Source: Triticum aestivum (Eukaryota > Streptophyta > Magnoliopsida > Poales > Poaceae). From it: 64,000 nucleotides of DNA. The notes under the pieces were generated by a model, which did not search any database, was not told the origin of the DNA, and was given only the letters and a program-made list of their open reading frames with translations. This document shows, piece after piece, positions 1 to 11,774 of this stretch (position 1 is the stretch's first letter; every line of letters begins with the position of its first letter). The translations under genes and the position numbers were made by a program. The stretch lies in assembly GCF_018294505.1 (NCBI RefSeq), contig NC_057809.1:509231914-509295913 (forward strand), in the 5' to 3' direction.

Positions 1-709
1 ATGGCCATGTTGGTTCGAGTGATGGTTGAGTCAGGCTATCGGTGGTATCCAGAATATACCGTCGAGGAGCAGTTCAGAGACTTCAACCAGAGCCAGTACC
101 TCTGTACCATCAGGATATATCCCTCTTATCCTGGAGCCACTGAGCCCCTTCACTGTTCCTATGGACTTGGGGTCACTATTGAGATGTCTGTCCAGGATGC
201 AGCCTATTCAATGATGACTATCATTCGAGCCAGGACTGCCTTGCTACAGAACACCGATTTCTGATACATACCAGCCTCACTTCCCGGAGCACAGGGGTAC
301 TATCAGACCTTGTACTATGACTACACATGAGGATTCACTACTCCGCACCACTGCTGAGATGCTCGAGGATAAGGACCGCGAAAATCGGGCCTTGCGTATG
401 GAGCTTTTCCACACTCGTTCTGATCATTGGGCCACTTTGACTCGGTTTGCACCTGCGGTGCAGGCAGGATACATGGACATGAGGGATCTGTACTCTGTAC
501 GGTATGGATTGCCAGATTGTATGGAGTGGCGCGATGTAGGAGGCATCAACCCTCCTCGTGGTCCCCATCTGCCACCACCTGTGGGACCAAGGCCACATCC
601 GAGTCCCTATGGTCCGCAGGCTCCGCAGGACCGTCTGTTCCCAGATGATCATGTTCCACTTCCAGTCTTTGGTGGCGACTTCTATGGGGATTACTGCGGA
701 ACCGTCTGA
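1..709 (+). pseudogene. Broken ORF upstream of gag in chromovirus T1 (function unknown)
   Basis: Two open stretches in different frames (1-264 and 317-709) read as one decayed protein of at least 230 residues. The first ends at a TGA after residues NTDF, where a CGA to TGA change would restore reading. A frameshift near 315 then joins the Leu/Glu/Arg-rich helical stretch (about 317-460) to a Pro/Gly-rich tail ending FYGDYCGTV. No catalytic motif is visible. It lies between the missing 5' LTR and gag, so it is probably an extra leader ORF carried by this retrotransposon family. It may begin left of the window, since the ATG at 1 is only the first base shown. A cellular gene fragment captured by the element is an alternative. 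Confidence 0.5.
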
Positions 710-1052
710 GCTAGTAGTAGTTTCACTAGTATTGTAGTAGTTGTATTCTCCACAGTCCTGCATGACCGTGGGATACAACTTGGTGTGTATCACGCTCCGG
801 AGGTGTAGAAAAATAATGTATAGGAGCTTGGAATGCCTTCGATGAGATGTAATGTCTTTCACCGTAGTTGTACTCTAGCCTGGGCTTGTACTAAACTATG
901 TACGGTGTGTATGACCAATGGTATATATATGGCAGTTTCTATATTACCATGTCGTGCAATGAACATCTTAGCATTCCATGTTATCCATTACATTCTGCAC
1001 TTCCTCGCTAAGTTTGTGCCATCCTTATCTAAACCGTTGTCTTGTTTTCTCC

Positions 1053-1059
1053 TAGGATG
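1053..1059 (+). promoter_or_regulatory. Splice-acceptor-like site at the T1 gag start
   Basis: A pyrimidine-rich run (about 1035-1052) ends in CCTAG at 1051-1055. One base later comes the gag ATG (1057-1059). This looks like a plant 3' splice site and would allow gag to be made from a spliced transcript that removes the upstream ORF. No donor could be picked with confidence; a GTATAT near 916 is one candidate. Inference only. Confidence 0.4.
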
Positions 1060-2996
1060 GTCAACACCCGCAGCAACCCTGCTGCCCCAGAGCAGGGGGA
1101 AGCCAGTGCAGTTAGGGGTGAAAATCTGCCTCACCCGCCTTCTCTGGCCGAAGTGATGCTGGAGGCGGAAAGAAACAAGCGTGAGACTAACCGCTTGCTG
1201 GAGCGGATTGAGCAGAACACTGCACGCCATCAGCAAAACGACTTGGTGTCAATCAATGACTTCATCAAGTTGTACCCACCAAAGTTTAATCATTCCGTCG
1301 AGCCCCTCGACGCGGATGACTGGCTCCGCAGCATCACACACAAGCTACGTTCTGCCAACGTAGCCGAAGCTGATAAGGTTACCTATGCTGCCTATCACCT
1401 CGAAGGCCCTGCTAGCCTTTGGTGGGAAAACTTTGAGGCTGTGCGCCCGGTCGGCCAAATCACTACTTGGGCTGAATTCAGTGAGGCTTTTCGTGAGCAT
1501 CACATCCCGGAAGGTCTCATAGATCGCAAGAGGGAAGAGTTCTGCAATTTCACCCAAGGAAGACTGACTGTGGATGCATATAGCCGTGAATTTGGGAATC
1601 TGGCACGATATGCTCCTGAAGAGGTATCCACCGACGCTAAGAAGCAGGCAAGGTTCCGCAAGGAACTTAGCCCTGAGCTTCGCCGCGATCTTCGTCTGCA
1701 CGAGTGCACCTCCTTTTAGAAGTTGGTCAATAAAGCCATCAGTGCTGAGACAGGCCAGTCTGACTATGACGCTTCACGCAAGCACTCTCGTGATTTTGGC
1801 TCTTCATCCGGCTCTGGATCTTAGAAGCGCCGGGTGTGGATTCCAAGCACGACACTGCCACCCAGGTTCATTCCGAGGCCATCCTTTGAGGCGCCTCGTC
1901 CCAACCAGCAGTTTGCACCGTCCAAGCCCTATGGTGGCCCTGCTGCTAATGCTGCTCCACGCCCCAATGTTGTGACATGTTTCAAGTGTGGAGAGCCGGG
2001 TCACTATAGTCGAGAGTGTCCCCAGAACAACAACCCAAATCATTCTGGAAAGTCCATTGGCCGTGGTAAGCCAGCGGGAAAGACATTCTACGCCAAGCCG
2101 GTCACCACTGCACGTGGCCATGTCAACTATGTCTCAGCTGAGGAGGCTCATGAGGATCCTAACGTCGTCCTTGGTACGCTCCTTGTTAATTGCCATCCGG
2201 CATCTATTCTTTTCGATACTGGAGCATCTCATTCATTCATATCTAGAGCTATGCTCGATTGCAAAACACAACATTCTGTGACATGCCCACTACCATGGAA
2301 ATTCAAACCCCTGGCTCTAGATGGCAAACTTCTAGAGTAAGCCATGGGAATGAAATTCTTGTCGATAGACTTGTCTTCCTTGCATCCTTAATAGCTCTCA
2401 AGTCCTCGGACATAAACATCATCTTGGGTATGGACTGGATGTCAGCTCATTATGCCAAGATTGATTGTGCCACTAGAACCGTTCAACTTACTCACCCATC
2501 GGGCAAGACAGTCAATGTCCTAACTCGAGTGGCCAAACGCCAGCTTTACTCCCTAAATGCCAACCCCCTTCCATACCTTGAAGATATTCCGGTAGTCCGA
2601 GACTTTCCGGATGTCTTTCCAGAAGAACTGCTAGGTGTTCCACCTGACAGGGATGTCGAGTTTGTGATAGACCTTGTTCCAGGAACCGTTCCAATTTCTA
2701 GAAGACCCTATAAGATGGCACCCTTAGAACTAGCCGAGCTTAAGAACCAACTCGATGAGTCCTTGAAAAAGGGTTTCATCCGTCCTAGTTCCTCTCATTG
2801 GGCTTGCCCCGTCCTCTTTGTCAAGAAGAAGGATGGAACGGATCAGATGGTTACCGACCTGTCAACTTGGTCACTATCAAGAACAAGTATCTGCTTCCCA
2901 GGATCAACGATCTGTATGATCAGCTCGCTGTATCCTCAGTCTTTTCCAAGATGGATTTGAGGTTGGGCTACCATCAAATCAAAATCAGAAATGGGG
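1057..2996 (+). pseudogene. T1 gag, protease and 5' half of reverse transcriptase
   Basis: Gag starts at ATG 1057 (MVNTRSNPAAPEQ). The retrotransposon gag domain includes the segment around GPASLWWENF. A CX2CX4HX4C knuckle lies at 1978-2019 and the protease DTG at 2215-2223 (FDTGASHSFI). RT begins at about 2580 with DFPDVFPEELLGVPPDRDVEF and continues through the KKKDG region to [12 protein letters not shown] at the T2 insertion. In-frame TAG stops occur at 1717-1719 and 1822-1824, and both look like former CAG codons. Frameshifts lie near 2260 (just after the protease) and near 2850 (in RT). The product would have packaged RNA and copied it to DNA in virus-like particles, but this copy cannot. 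The remainder of RT is at 17396. Confidence 0.85.
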
Positions 2997-4235
2997 TGAA
3001 AGTGCTAGTGATCGACAAGAGGGGGGTGAATAGGCGATTTTTATGAAAGTCTTCAAAACATGTAAGTTTCGAAGACAAACGATAGAAATAAACCTATTAT
3101 CATGCAGCGGAAGGTAGACTACACTAGGCAAACCATAGTCATGTATTCAATGAAGTGAAAGCACAATGACAAATAGCAGCTAGGCAGTAAGGATCAGGTA
3201 GGAAGATGTTGAGAAGCCAATCAGTACACGTAATCACTTAGTGAAGTCGAATGGTGATGTTATCGTACAATGAATTCACAAGAACCAACAGTAAGTAAAG
3301 GGAGGGGAAGGATGAAACGAGTGACTCGTTGAAGACAATGATTTGTTGGACCAGTTCCAGTTGTTGTGACAACTGTACGTCTGGTTAGGGAGGCTGAGAT
3401 TCAACTCAGAAGACCTCGTCTTCACCTTATTCCCCTTGAGCTAAGGACACCCAGTCCTCGCCCAATTACTCTGGTAAGTCTTCAAGGTAAACTTCCAAAC
3501 CTTCATAGACTTCGTTCACCGGCGATCCACAATGACTCTTGGATGCTCAGAACGCGACGCCTAACCGGCTGGAGGATTCACAGTCCTCAAGTGTAATAAG
3601 TCTTCAGATCACACAGACAAGAAGACTTAAGTGATGCCTAACACTCTTTGGCTCTGGGTGGTTAGGGCTTTATCCTCTCAAGGAATTCTCTCTCAAAGGC
3701 TTCGAGGTGGGTTGCTCTCAAACGACAAAAGCCGTACTTTAACTCTGAGCAGCCAACCGTTTATGGTTGTAGGGGGTGGGCTATTTATAGCCACTAGGCA
3801 ACCCGACCTGATTTGTCTGAAATGACCCTCGATCACTAAGATTCGCTCTCATAGTCTTCACTCGAAGACATAGGATTTTGGTTAAGCATCACTTCAGTCA
3901 TTCTGACTGGTTTTCTTGGACCCCACTTAACAGTACGGTGGTTCCTATGACTCAGCAAAGAAGAAAAAGAACTACGAAAGATCTAAGTCTTCGTGCTCCA
4001 TAGTCTTCATGCGATGTCTTCTCTTGTCATAGTCTTCAATGTGAATGTCTTCATATACCACCTTTGACTTCAATGTCTTCATACATTTTTAGGGGTCATC
4101 TCTGGTAGGAAAACCGAATCAATGAGGGACTTCTACCTGTGTTATCCTTCAATTCTCATAAACACACTAGTCCCTCAACTAGGTTTGTCGTCAATACTCC
4201 AAAACCAACTAGGGGTGGCACTAGATGCACTTACA
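2997..4235 (-). repeat. T2 3' LTR (left copy), 1239 bp
   Basis: This is the left copy of the T2 LTR and the 3' LTR in element orientation. Compared with the right copy it lacks about 93 bp near 3840. In the right copy the missing block is flanked by AAG on both sides (about 16908-17000), suggesting a slip or microhomology deletion. The small open frames inside are fortuitous. Confidence 0.9.
3778..3792 (-). promoter_or_regulatory. TATA box in T2 left LTR
   Basis: The - strand reads GGCTATAAATAGCCC, a strong plant TATA box in LTR orientation. The same sequence is at 16845-16859 in the other LTR. Confidence 0.7.
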
Positions 4236-4250
4236 ATCTCCCCCTTTTTG
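4236..4250 (-). promoter_or_regulatory. T2 polypurine tract
   Basis: The - strand reads CCAAAAAGGGGGAGAT directly before the 3' LTR (next bases TGTAAG). This is the expected plus-strand DNA priming site. A second similar tract (ACAAAAGGGGGAGAAG on the - strand) lies at about 4704-4719, and a shorter one near 4341. Confidence 0.8.
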
Positions 4251-4757
4251 GTGATTGATGACAAACTAGTTGAAGTTTTCAACGGGGAATCTAATATGTG
4301 AAATTGTAAAGGATTAGGAATTGTCTTCATAAGTTGCAAGGGCTCCCCCTGAAGATGTGCATATAAGTAATTTCCTTTTGGAATGCAAATGCACATGGCA
4401 GGTTGTACTTGTGGAGATCCTCTTCAACTTATGATGACAATTCATCATGCATGAAAGGTATGTGAAGATAATGACATGCATAATGAAAAATGGACGTCTG
4501 CAAAATGATCTAAGTGTGGAATTTATCGTCGCACATGCGGAATTTATCATCGCATCACAAAATAGCAAATAAGTAGCAGACGACCATCGAGTTTAAGTGT
4601 TACAACTCAAAGAACCAAATGTATCAAAACGAGAGTTGTAAACACTAGGCAAAACATAAAGTAACTGCCCATATGGACCCGCTTGAAGACTATCAAACTC
4701 ATATGCTTCTCCCCCTTTTGTCAGTGAGGACCAAAAAGGTTTGAAGACATAGAGCAT
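4251..4757. other. Non-coding spacer between T2 downstream ORF and 3' LTR
   Basis: No convincing ORF is present. The interval holds two PPT-like purine tracts on the - strand (about 4341 and about 4704) and otherwise no recognisable feature. Confidence 0.6.
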
Positions 4758-7700
4758 CTACTCATTCCCATGAAGAGTAGGTGAAGCAGCAAGGTCGTCG
4801 GTGGTGTTTGGCAGTGTAGAAGAACTTGGAGCAGTGTTGATGCGTGCAGAAGAAGGGGGTGGTGAAGTGGCATCATCTTCGTCCTTGATCACTCTGGCAT
4901 TCACAGTTGCCGTAGAGGAAGAGAACTCAGAGTCTTCAAGAGATGGAGTTCGTCGCAGCACAGTCCTTCGGGGAGGTGTGGAGTCAAACTTGAAACGTTC
5001 AGAGAAGCCATCCTCTTGAAGATCATCCTCAGAACACATAAACGTCGGCCCTTTCCATGTACGCCGACAGGTTTCATGGGCAACAAAGGCATTCTTGGTG
5101 GCAAGATTGCGAATGCGGTTGACATCCACCAAGAGGCTTTGCATTTGGCGCTTCAGCCAGTCATGATGCCTATCCTGTTTCTGATGAAGAGCAACCAGAA
5201 GCTCTCGGTCATTGAGAACACGAGATCGCTTCTTGGGTCGTTGGGAAATAGTGCTTTCAGTGGCTTTAGTGAGGGCACGATGAGGTGCACGTGTAGTACC
5301 AGCCAGAGGATAAACATGAGTGACTGCTTCAACTCCCTCAATGTTCTGAGTGAAACTTTGATGCTCCGCATTCTGAAGACTAAGAGGTTCCTTGGCAGGC
5401 TCTGGATAAATGGCTTCAACGGACATATCCACATCAGGCAGAAAGATCCGCATTATCCATGGAGCGTAGAACTTCAAGCCAAAAAGATCAGATCCTGATG
5501 CAGCAAGTTGGCGGATGAAGAATTCTTGTGCATTGAAGCATTTGCCATGAAGAATATAGAAGACCAAAGTCTTCATTGCACCTTCCAGTTTTGCATGTGG
5601 AGAATGTCCTTTGATGGGCCAGAGAGTTCGCCTTATAATGTGATAGATAGTCCTTGGCAGATACTCAAGGTCTTCAACAAAGAACTCCTTAGGATATGCA
5701 GCATCTTGTGGAAAAGGCTTCATCATACTGAGCATCTGACTCATGTTCGGTTCAGGCTTCTGAAAGATGCTCTCCATAGCTTCACTGTGAAGCTGACAGC
5801 CAGGTTCATAGAGATCTCTAGGAGTGGGCAGACCAGTGAGCTCAATGATATCAAAGGCTTTGGCTTCGTGATGAACATTTCCTGTCATCCACTCAAGGAC
5901 CCAAGTCTTCGGATCTCTGTTGTAACCATGTATGTGAAGTGTGGCATAAAATTGGAGCAGCAACTCTTCATTCCAGTGCTCTTGGTCGGTGACGAAAGGC
6001 AACAATCCAACCTCTTTGAAGCAATCTAAAGCTTCTTCCAAGCAGGGCAGACCAGTTATTGCTTTGGTGTCAAGACGCATATGAGCGAAGATGCGACCTT
6101 GATTGTACAGAATGCATGAGTAATAACTTCGCTGCGGATGGCTCCAGAACCGATCAGAAAATATTCTTTCCCTTGAGTAGGGGTTCTTGGAGATATTGAA
6201 GAAGGTGTTGTCTGCTTTGAAGCCGTTGACATTAAAGGATCCAGGTGTTGATGCAGGACCTGGAAACCTGGGCAACCTTGGCATTTGCTTCTATACCTGA
6301 GGCCTATTCTCAATATGATAGTCAAACTGAGGACCAGCAGCAGGCGCAGGAACAGAAGCAGTAGCATCATTGGCTTTGCTAACTTCTGGTTCTTGGGTTG
6401 GTGTAGGCTCCACATTTGCTTCAGCCATGACAACGTCAGTGGCATCATTCGTGTTGGTGGTGGCAGCCTCAAAAGTTTCTACCTCCACTTGATGAGCTGG
6501 AGGGTCGGGCACAAACACGTTCTCCTCGAGAACAGCTTCTTCAATAGTTGGGGGAGTAGGGGCATGTTCTTCTTCTTGGATGTCATCGGCTGATGCAGCC
6601 GGAATGTCTTAGCAGCTTTAGGCTCAGACTCGGAGACTTGAGACCTTGGTCCTTTGTGAAGCCTGCGTAACACTGGCGACGCCTTTGGAGATGGAGTTGG
6701 CTGGGCCTCAAAGTCATCTTCTTCTTCTTGCCGGGGTGGTGTGACTTGTTGTTGTGGGTGATTAGCCCATGATGCATCCTGAGCAATTGGCGTCAGAGGA
6801 CGACCAATGCTGATGAGTTCGTTGTGCGTAAGCACAGGCGATGATACCTGTTGGTGCTCGATCAGAGGAAGAACTACATCATCGTCAACATTGTCATGGT
6901 GACCAATGTCTTCAGCAGCGGTGGGATCAGCTGCTGGAATGTCTTCAGCTTCATGAGCCTCTGTGGAAGCAAGCTCATGGACAGTCAGTTGGCGCTCTTG
7001 ATGTTCAGCGGCAGGGTAAACCATGGAGATAGGTTCAACAACTAAGGGCTCTGTGGGAGCAGCCCGATCCTTCTTGGTCTTGCGCTTCTTCTTGGAGGGA
7101 GCAGCAGCAGAGGCTTCAGGATGTTTCCTCTTTCTGGCTTCAGCCTCAGCAGTCCTCGTCTTCTTTAGTTCTGAAGTGGTAGACCTGGCTTTTGGCTTCG
7201 AGCTAGTCATGCTGGCTGGGAAGACAATGGGATGTGCTTCCTACCTTGGTGCGTTGGGTTTGGCCATAGCGGGCTTCTTCTTCTGCTTTGCAGCCATCCT
7301 GGGGTCGATGCCAGGACGCCCAAGGGCCTTGCGCTTCTCAGCCTCATTGTAGGCTTGCACACACTTGTCAGCCAGGCTCTTCATGCGCTCATGAGAACCT
7401 TGAGCTTCTTCATGCTTCTTGAGAAAGGCTTCTTTGAGCTCGTGCAGCATGATCTTGAAGTTCTTGACCTCTTGCACGCTGAGCTTGGCCATATGCTTCT
7501 TCAACTGAGCTTTCTCAAAGTCAATCTTTTGCTTCAGTTCGACGATGCGCTGAGCTAGAGCTAGCTCTGAAGCAATGGCGCCATGGAAGGCGACACTGAG
7601 GCCAATGGGAAGTTGCAGGTCTTCAAAGCTGAGGTTGGGCGTGTCAAACCATTCATCGATGAAGTCGTGGATGATTGCCACGTCAAAGAGAGGCAAATTG

Positions 7701-8755
7701 TTGAAGATTTCTGCTTCTTCTTTGCTCTTGATCAGTTTCTCAAGAGTGTCATCTGCAAGATCTTCATCACTGGACAGATCAATGGCATTGTTGCGCAAAA
7801 TAGCAGCAGCAGTCAGTTCTTGGCTGGTGTGTGGCAAAGGCATCTTGACTCTCGGGGGCTTGGAGATGCGTAACAGATCTTCAGACTGCACACTGTCTTC
7901 AGGAGGTGCAGTAGCCAATGGCTTCGCCCGTGAGATTTTTGGTGCTGAGGCAGGCTTTGAAGCTTTAGGCTGCTTTGGCTTCTGCGGCTTTGGAGTAGGA
8001 GCTGGGGCTTCATCAGTGTCAGCATCATCATCAGAATGATCCACTTTAGCACCTTGAACTGAGATGTGAGTGATGAGGCCATCCAGGTTGTAGAACGGAC
8101 CGATGACATTGGGTTCTGCATCACGCATGCCCTTAGCACGGGGAGCAGAGGGACCAGGGTTGAAGTCTAGTCCCAATGACTTCTTGTTCTGCTTCGCTGA
8201 ATTCTGGGCAAACTGGAAGTTGCGCTTGAACAGATTGTCGTCACGACACCATAGCAATGACGATGGGTCAGCATCCGCAGGCTGTGGTCCACGGACCATG
8301 CAGGGATAGAAGCCTTGTTCAATGGCTTCATCTCTGGACCTAGGTTGAAGATTTCTGTATAGGATGTCTCCCCATGGTCGCTTGATGGCATTCTTCTCAG
8401 CATATTCCTTTGTCACAAACCTGTACTTGAACCACTGTTCTGCCCAATATCGTCGAATCCATTGGATTCGTGTCTTGCGCTGATTGTAATCCTCTTCTGG
8501 ATCTGTCTTGTACAGTTCTGAGAGGTCATCGGGCAGATCTCTTGATGTTTCACCTCGACGCTTTTTGCCACCCTTCCTTGCTGATTTCTCTGCAGCCATG
8601 AACTTTAAACTGAATGGCTTCAATACGTTCAAAGGCTTCAAGGGCTTTCGCTTGCTGGACAAACAGGAACTGGCTTCGGGAGAATTTATATGATGATGTA
8701 AGAATTCTGCAAATGAATGCAGACTATGAGAACCAAGGGATTCTCCCACGGACAT
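4758..8755 (-). pseudogene. T2 long downstream (envelope-like) ORF of SIRE elements, broken
   Basis: One protein of about 1300 residues read from 8755 down to 4758. The likely start is ATG 8599-8597 (MAAEKSARKGGKKRRGE), with an upstream ATG at 8755 also possible. The N-terminal part has a conserved block (WIRRYWAEQWFKYRFVTKEYAEKN), then a Pro/Lys/Ala-rich linker and a predicted coiled coil near 7350-7600. After that come a Lys/Arg-rich nuclear-signal-like stretch (about 7060-7130), an acidic Pro/Thr-rich region and a C-terminal globular domain (about 6280-5400). Breaks are TAG at 7243-7241, a frameshift near 6600, and TAG at 6293-6291. The position after RNase H matches the 'env-like' ORF of Sireviruses. 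I see no clear signal peptide or transmembrane helix, so an envelope function is not supported by this copy. Confidence 0.75.
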
Positions 8756-9326
8756 GTATCTGTGACAGTATTAAGGTGCGAGGGAAGGGGAAGAGGTCAT
8801 ATGCATTCTCGGAAGATTTTGAAGATAAGTCAGTTTAGAAGACATTGACCTCATCGTGCGAAGACATTCACTCATAGATAAGGAGTTGGTTCCAGATTTG
8901 TACGAATCCACAGATCAGTACAAGTGAGGAATCTAACTACTTTGTGAAGCATAAGTGAACATACTAGGCATAATATGAGATGCAGTATGAAGTGGATCCA
9001 ACATGTGTGAACAGAAACTGCTTGTGGTAGAAAGTGACGAATCTATAGGATCAAAGGGGCCGTAAAAAAGGAAGTTTTATTTACCACACAAAGAACTGCT
9101 AGACGGAGTGGAAGAGGAGGCCGAGCAGTTCGATCGTCCATGCCCTAACTTGGCGACGGAGGACACCTACGGCGACGGCGGAGAAGACGATGTCCGCGGC
9201 CGACATGAAGACGGCGTCGGAGAGGTCGCGGCAGCTAAGCGCTTCGTCGCCGGCGTCGTCGAGGGCTAGCGGTGGCGCTAGGGTTCGTGCGAGAGTGGAA
9301 GAAAGGATAACTACTATGGTGAGGCG

Positions 9327-9339
9327 TGTATTTATAGGG
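9327..9339 (-). promoter_or_regulatory. Internal TATA-like box ahead of the T2 downstream ORF
   Basis: The - strand reads CCCTATAAATACA, followed by a GC/CT-rich leader-like stretch (about 9326-9120) and then the downstream ORF about 0.6-0.7 kb away. This resembles a plant core promoter with a 5' UTR and could drive a separate mRNA for the downstream ORF. Inference from sequence shape only. Confidence 0.45.
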
Positions 9340-10040
9340 ACAGGGACGACACAGCATTATTACACAGGTGCCCCTGGCGATTCACATCTGAAGAACACGT
9401 GTCCATCATGCAACATATCGGAGGTTGTTCCATGTTCCCACGCACGCCTGGATTGTCGGGTGGTCGTTCCCACTTCTCCGGGTTTCAGGTGAAGGAATTA
9501 GCATTGAAAACGGACTTAATGTTTGTCTCTGTATCTTCTGCTGACAAGGACGCAGAGAAGATATTCGACAATTTCAATAGAATGCATATGATTTGGAGAG
9601 ATAGAGTTTGAGATAGAAAGAATAGAGAGGTTAGGGTCCGATCACATTCACTTAGTTCAAAAGATTCAACAAGAAGACATGGCTATAAGTGAATGCTGTA
9701 GAGGACAGAACACTAGTGTATATATATATATATGATCAACATAATGAAGATAATCATGAAGACATGTTGAGATTGAAGCCAAACCAAATGTGAAGACACG
9801 GCAAATGTAACACCATGGGTAAAACACTTCAAACAGACGAATTTTGTGGTGGCGTTACCCACCGTATAGGAAGTATTAGACTCAGACACGGTGCACAATT
9901 ATTGTGGCGCTCCGAAGTCGAATTCCACATTAATGTATTGACACTTAGAATGTATGTCTTCATTGATTGAAGATATACTTTACTTCGTGTGTTGCACATC
10001 TAAGTCATCAATATGCATAAGTGTTAGGATGTGTGCCTGA
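9340..10040. other. T2 spacer between RNase H and internal promoter candidate
   Basis: A non-coding, A/T-rich spacer containing a short TA run near 9720-9735. No feature is recognised apart from the promoter candidate at its left edge. Confidence 0.5.
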
Positions 10041-11600
10041 TCACAGGACATTTGAGGATTCCAAGATATTTAGCTCACACCGTAACTTGCAAAATCTCTT
10101 CTCATCCAAGGGCTTGGTGAAGATATCTGCCAATTGCTCTTCAGTGTTGACGTGTATGATATCAATATCTTCCTTCACAGCAGGATCTCTGAGAAAGTGA
10201 TGACGAATTTCAATGTGCTTTGTCTTCGAGTGCTGAACTGGGTTGTTGGCAATCTTGATGGCACTTTCGTTGTCGCAGTAGAGTGGCACTTGCTTCAGAT
10301 GAATGCCATAGTCTTTGAGTGTTTGCTTCATCCACAGAAGCTGAGCGCAGCAAGATCCAGCAGCAATGTATTCAGATTCAGCAGTGGAGAGAGATACATA
10401 GCTCTGCTTCTTTGAAGACCAACATACAAGTGATCGTCCCAGAAAATGACATGTGCCTGATGTAGACTTGCGATCCACCTTGTCACCAGCATAATCAGCA
10501 TCCGAGAATCCAACTAGATCAAACTCTGAGCCCTTTGGATACCATAATCCTAGAGTTGGGGTGTAAGCCAAATATCGAAGAATTCGCTTCACAACTAAGT
10601 GATACGATTCCTTTGGTGCCGCTTGGAATCGAGCACACATGCAAACACTAAGCATAATATCTGGCCTAGATGCACATAGATAAAATAAAGAACCAATCAT
10701 GGAGTGGTATACCTTTTGATCGAACTCTTTACCGTTGTCGTCGGGACCCAGATGATGTTTGGCTGGCATTGGCGTCGTGAAGCCTTTGCAGTCTTGCATA
10801 CCAAACTTCTTCAGGCAATCTTTGAGATACTTCTCTTGAGATATAAAGATGCCGTTGCGTTGCTGACGTATTTGAAGACCAAGGAAGAACTTCATCTCAC
10901 CCATCATGGACATCTGATATTGCTCTTGCATCATATATCCAAACTCTTCACTGTATTTCTGATTGGTGCAGCCGAAGATAATGTCATCCACATATATTTG
11001 GCACACAAACAGTTCACCATCATATGTCTTCGTGAAGAGAGTGGGGTCAAGGGAACCAGATTTGAAGCATTTGCTCTTCAGGAAGTCTTTGAGTGTGTAA
11101 TACCAAGCCCGAGGGGCTTGTTTGAGGCCATACAGTGCCTTGTTGAGCTTGTATACCATGTCAGGATGTTTTGGATCTTCAAAGCCAGGTGGTTGTGCAA
11201 CATACACTTCTTCTTCAATCTTGCCTTTGAGAAAAGCGCTCTTCACATCCATTTGATATAGAAGTATGTTATGATGATTTGCATAGGCCAGCAGTATGCG
11301 TATGGCTTCAAGTCTAGCCACATGAGCAAATGTTTCATCGAAGTCAATCCCTTCAACTTGAGTGTATCCTTGAGCAACGAGACGAGCTTTGTTTCTGACA
11401 ACTTGACCATGCTCATCTTGCTTGTTGCGATATATCCATTTGGTGCATATTATATTGTGCTTCCGAGGATCAGGACGCTTAACCAGTTCCCATGCATTAT
11501 TCAGCTCAAACTATTGAAGCTCTTCTTGCATAGCTTGAATCCATTCAGGTTCTATGAAGGCTTCTTCAACTTTCTTGGGTTATGTTATTGAGACGAATGC
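10041..11600 (-). pseudogene. T2 Copia reverse transcriptase and RNase H
   Basis: Reading on the - strand, the RT starts near 11580 (RLNNITQEEAFIEPEW), has a TAG at about 11516-11514 (LQ*FE), and is then open from about 11500 to the stop at 10043-10041. RT blocks include [25 protein letters not shown] and the catalytic IYVDDIIFG. RNase H includes [20 protein letters not shown] and the terminal [23 protein letters not shown] segment (here [18 protein letters not shown]). The enzyme copies element RNA into DNA and removes the RNA strand. Length and motif order are normal for Copia. The single stop in a well conserved domain fits a young but inactive copy. Confidence 0.9.
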
Positions 11601-11774
11601 GAAGTGCCCACAGAAATTTGCTAGCTGTGTTGCCCTTGAACGAGTGAGTGGACCTTGTGCATTGATGCTATCGATTATTCTCTCAATCTGCACTTCATTT
11701 GCAACACGAGGATGTACAGGACGAAGATTTTGCTCTTGCTGACCATTGTCATTGTTAGAGGGATTGTCTTCAGG

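Noticed and set aside
4801..6029. + strand open frames of 72-173 codons
   Set aside because: Shadows of the T2 downstream ORF on the - strand.
4758..8755. Functional viral envelope gene in T2
   Set aside because: No clear signal peptide or membrane span, basic and acidic low-complexity stretches instead, and the frame is broken; only the position is envelope-like.
9717..9735. TA dinucleotide run
   Set aside because: Short simple repeat in the T2 spacer; no sign of function.
10704..11261. 185-codon + strand open frame
   Set aside because: Antisense shadow of the T2 reverse transcriptase.
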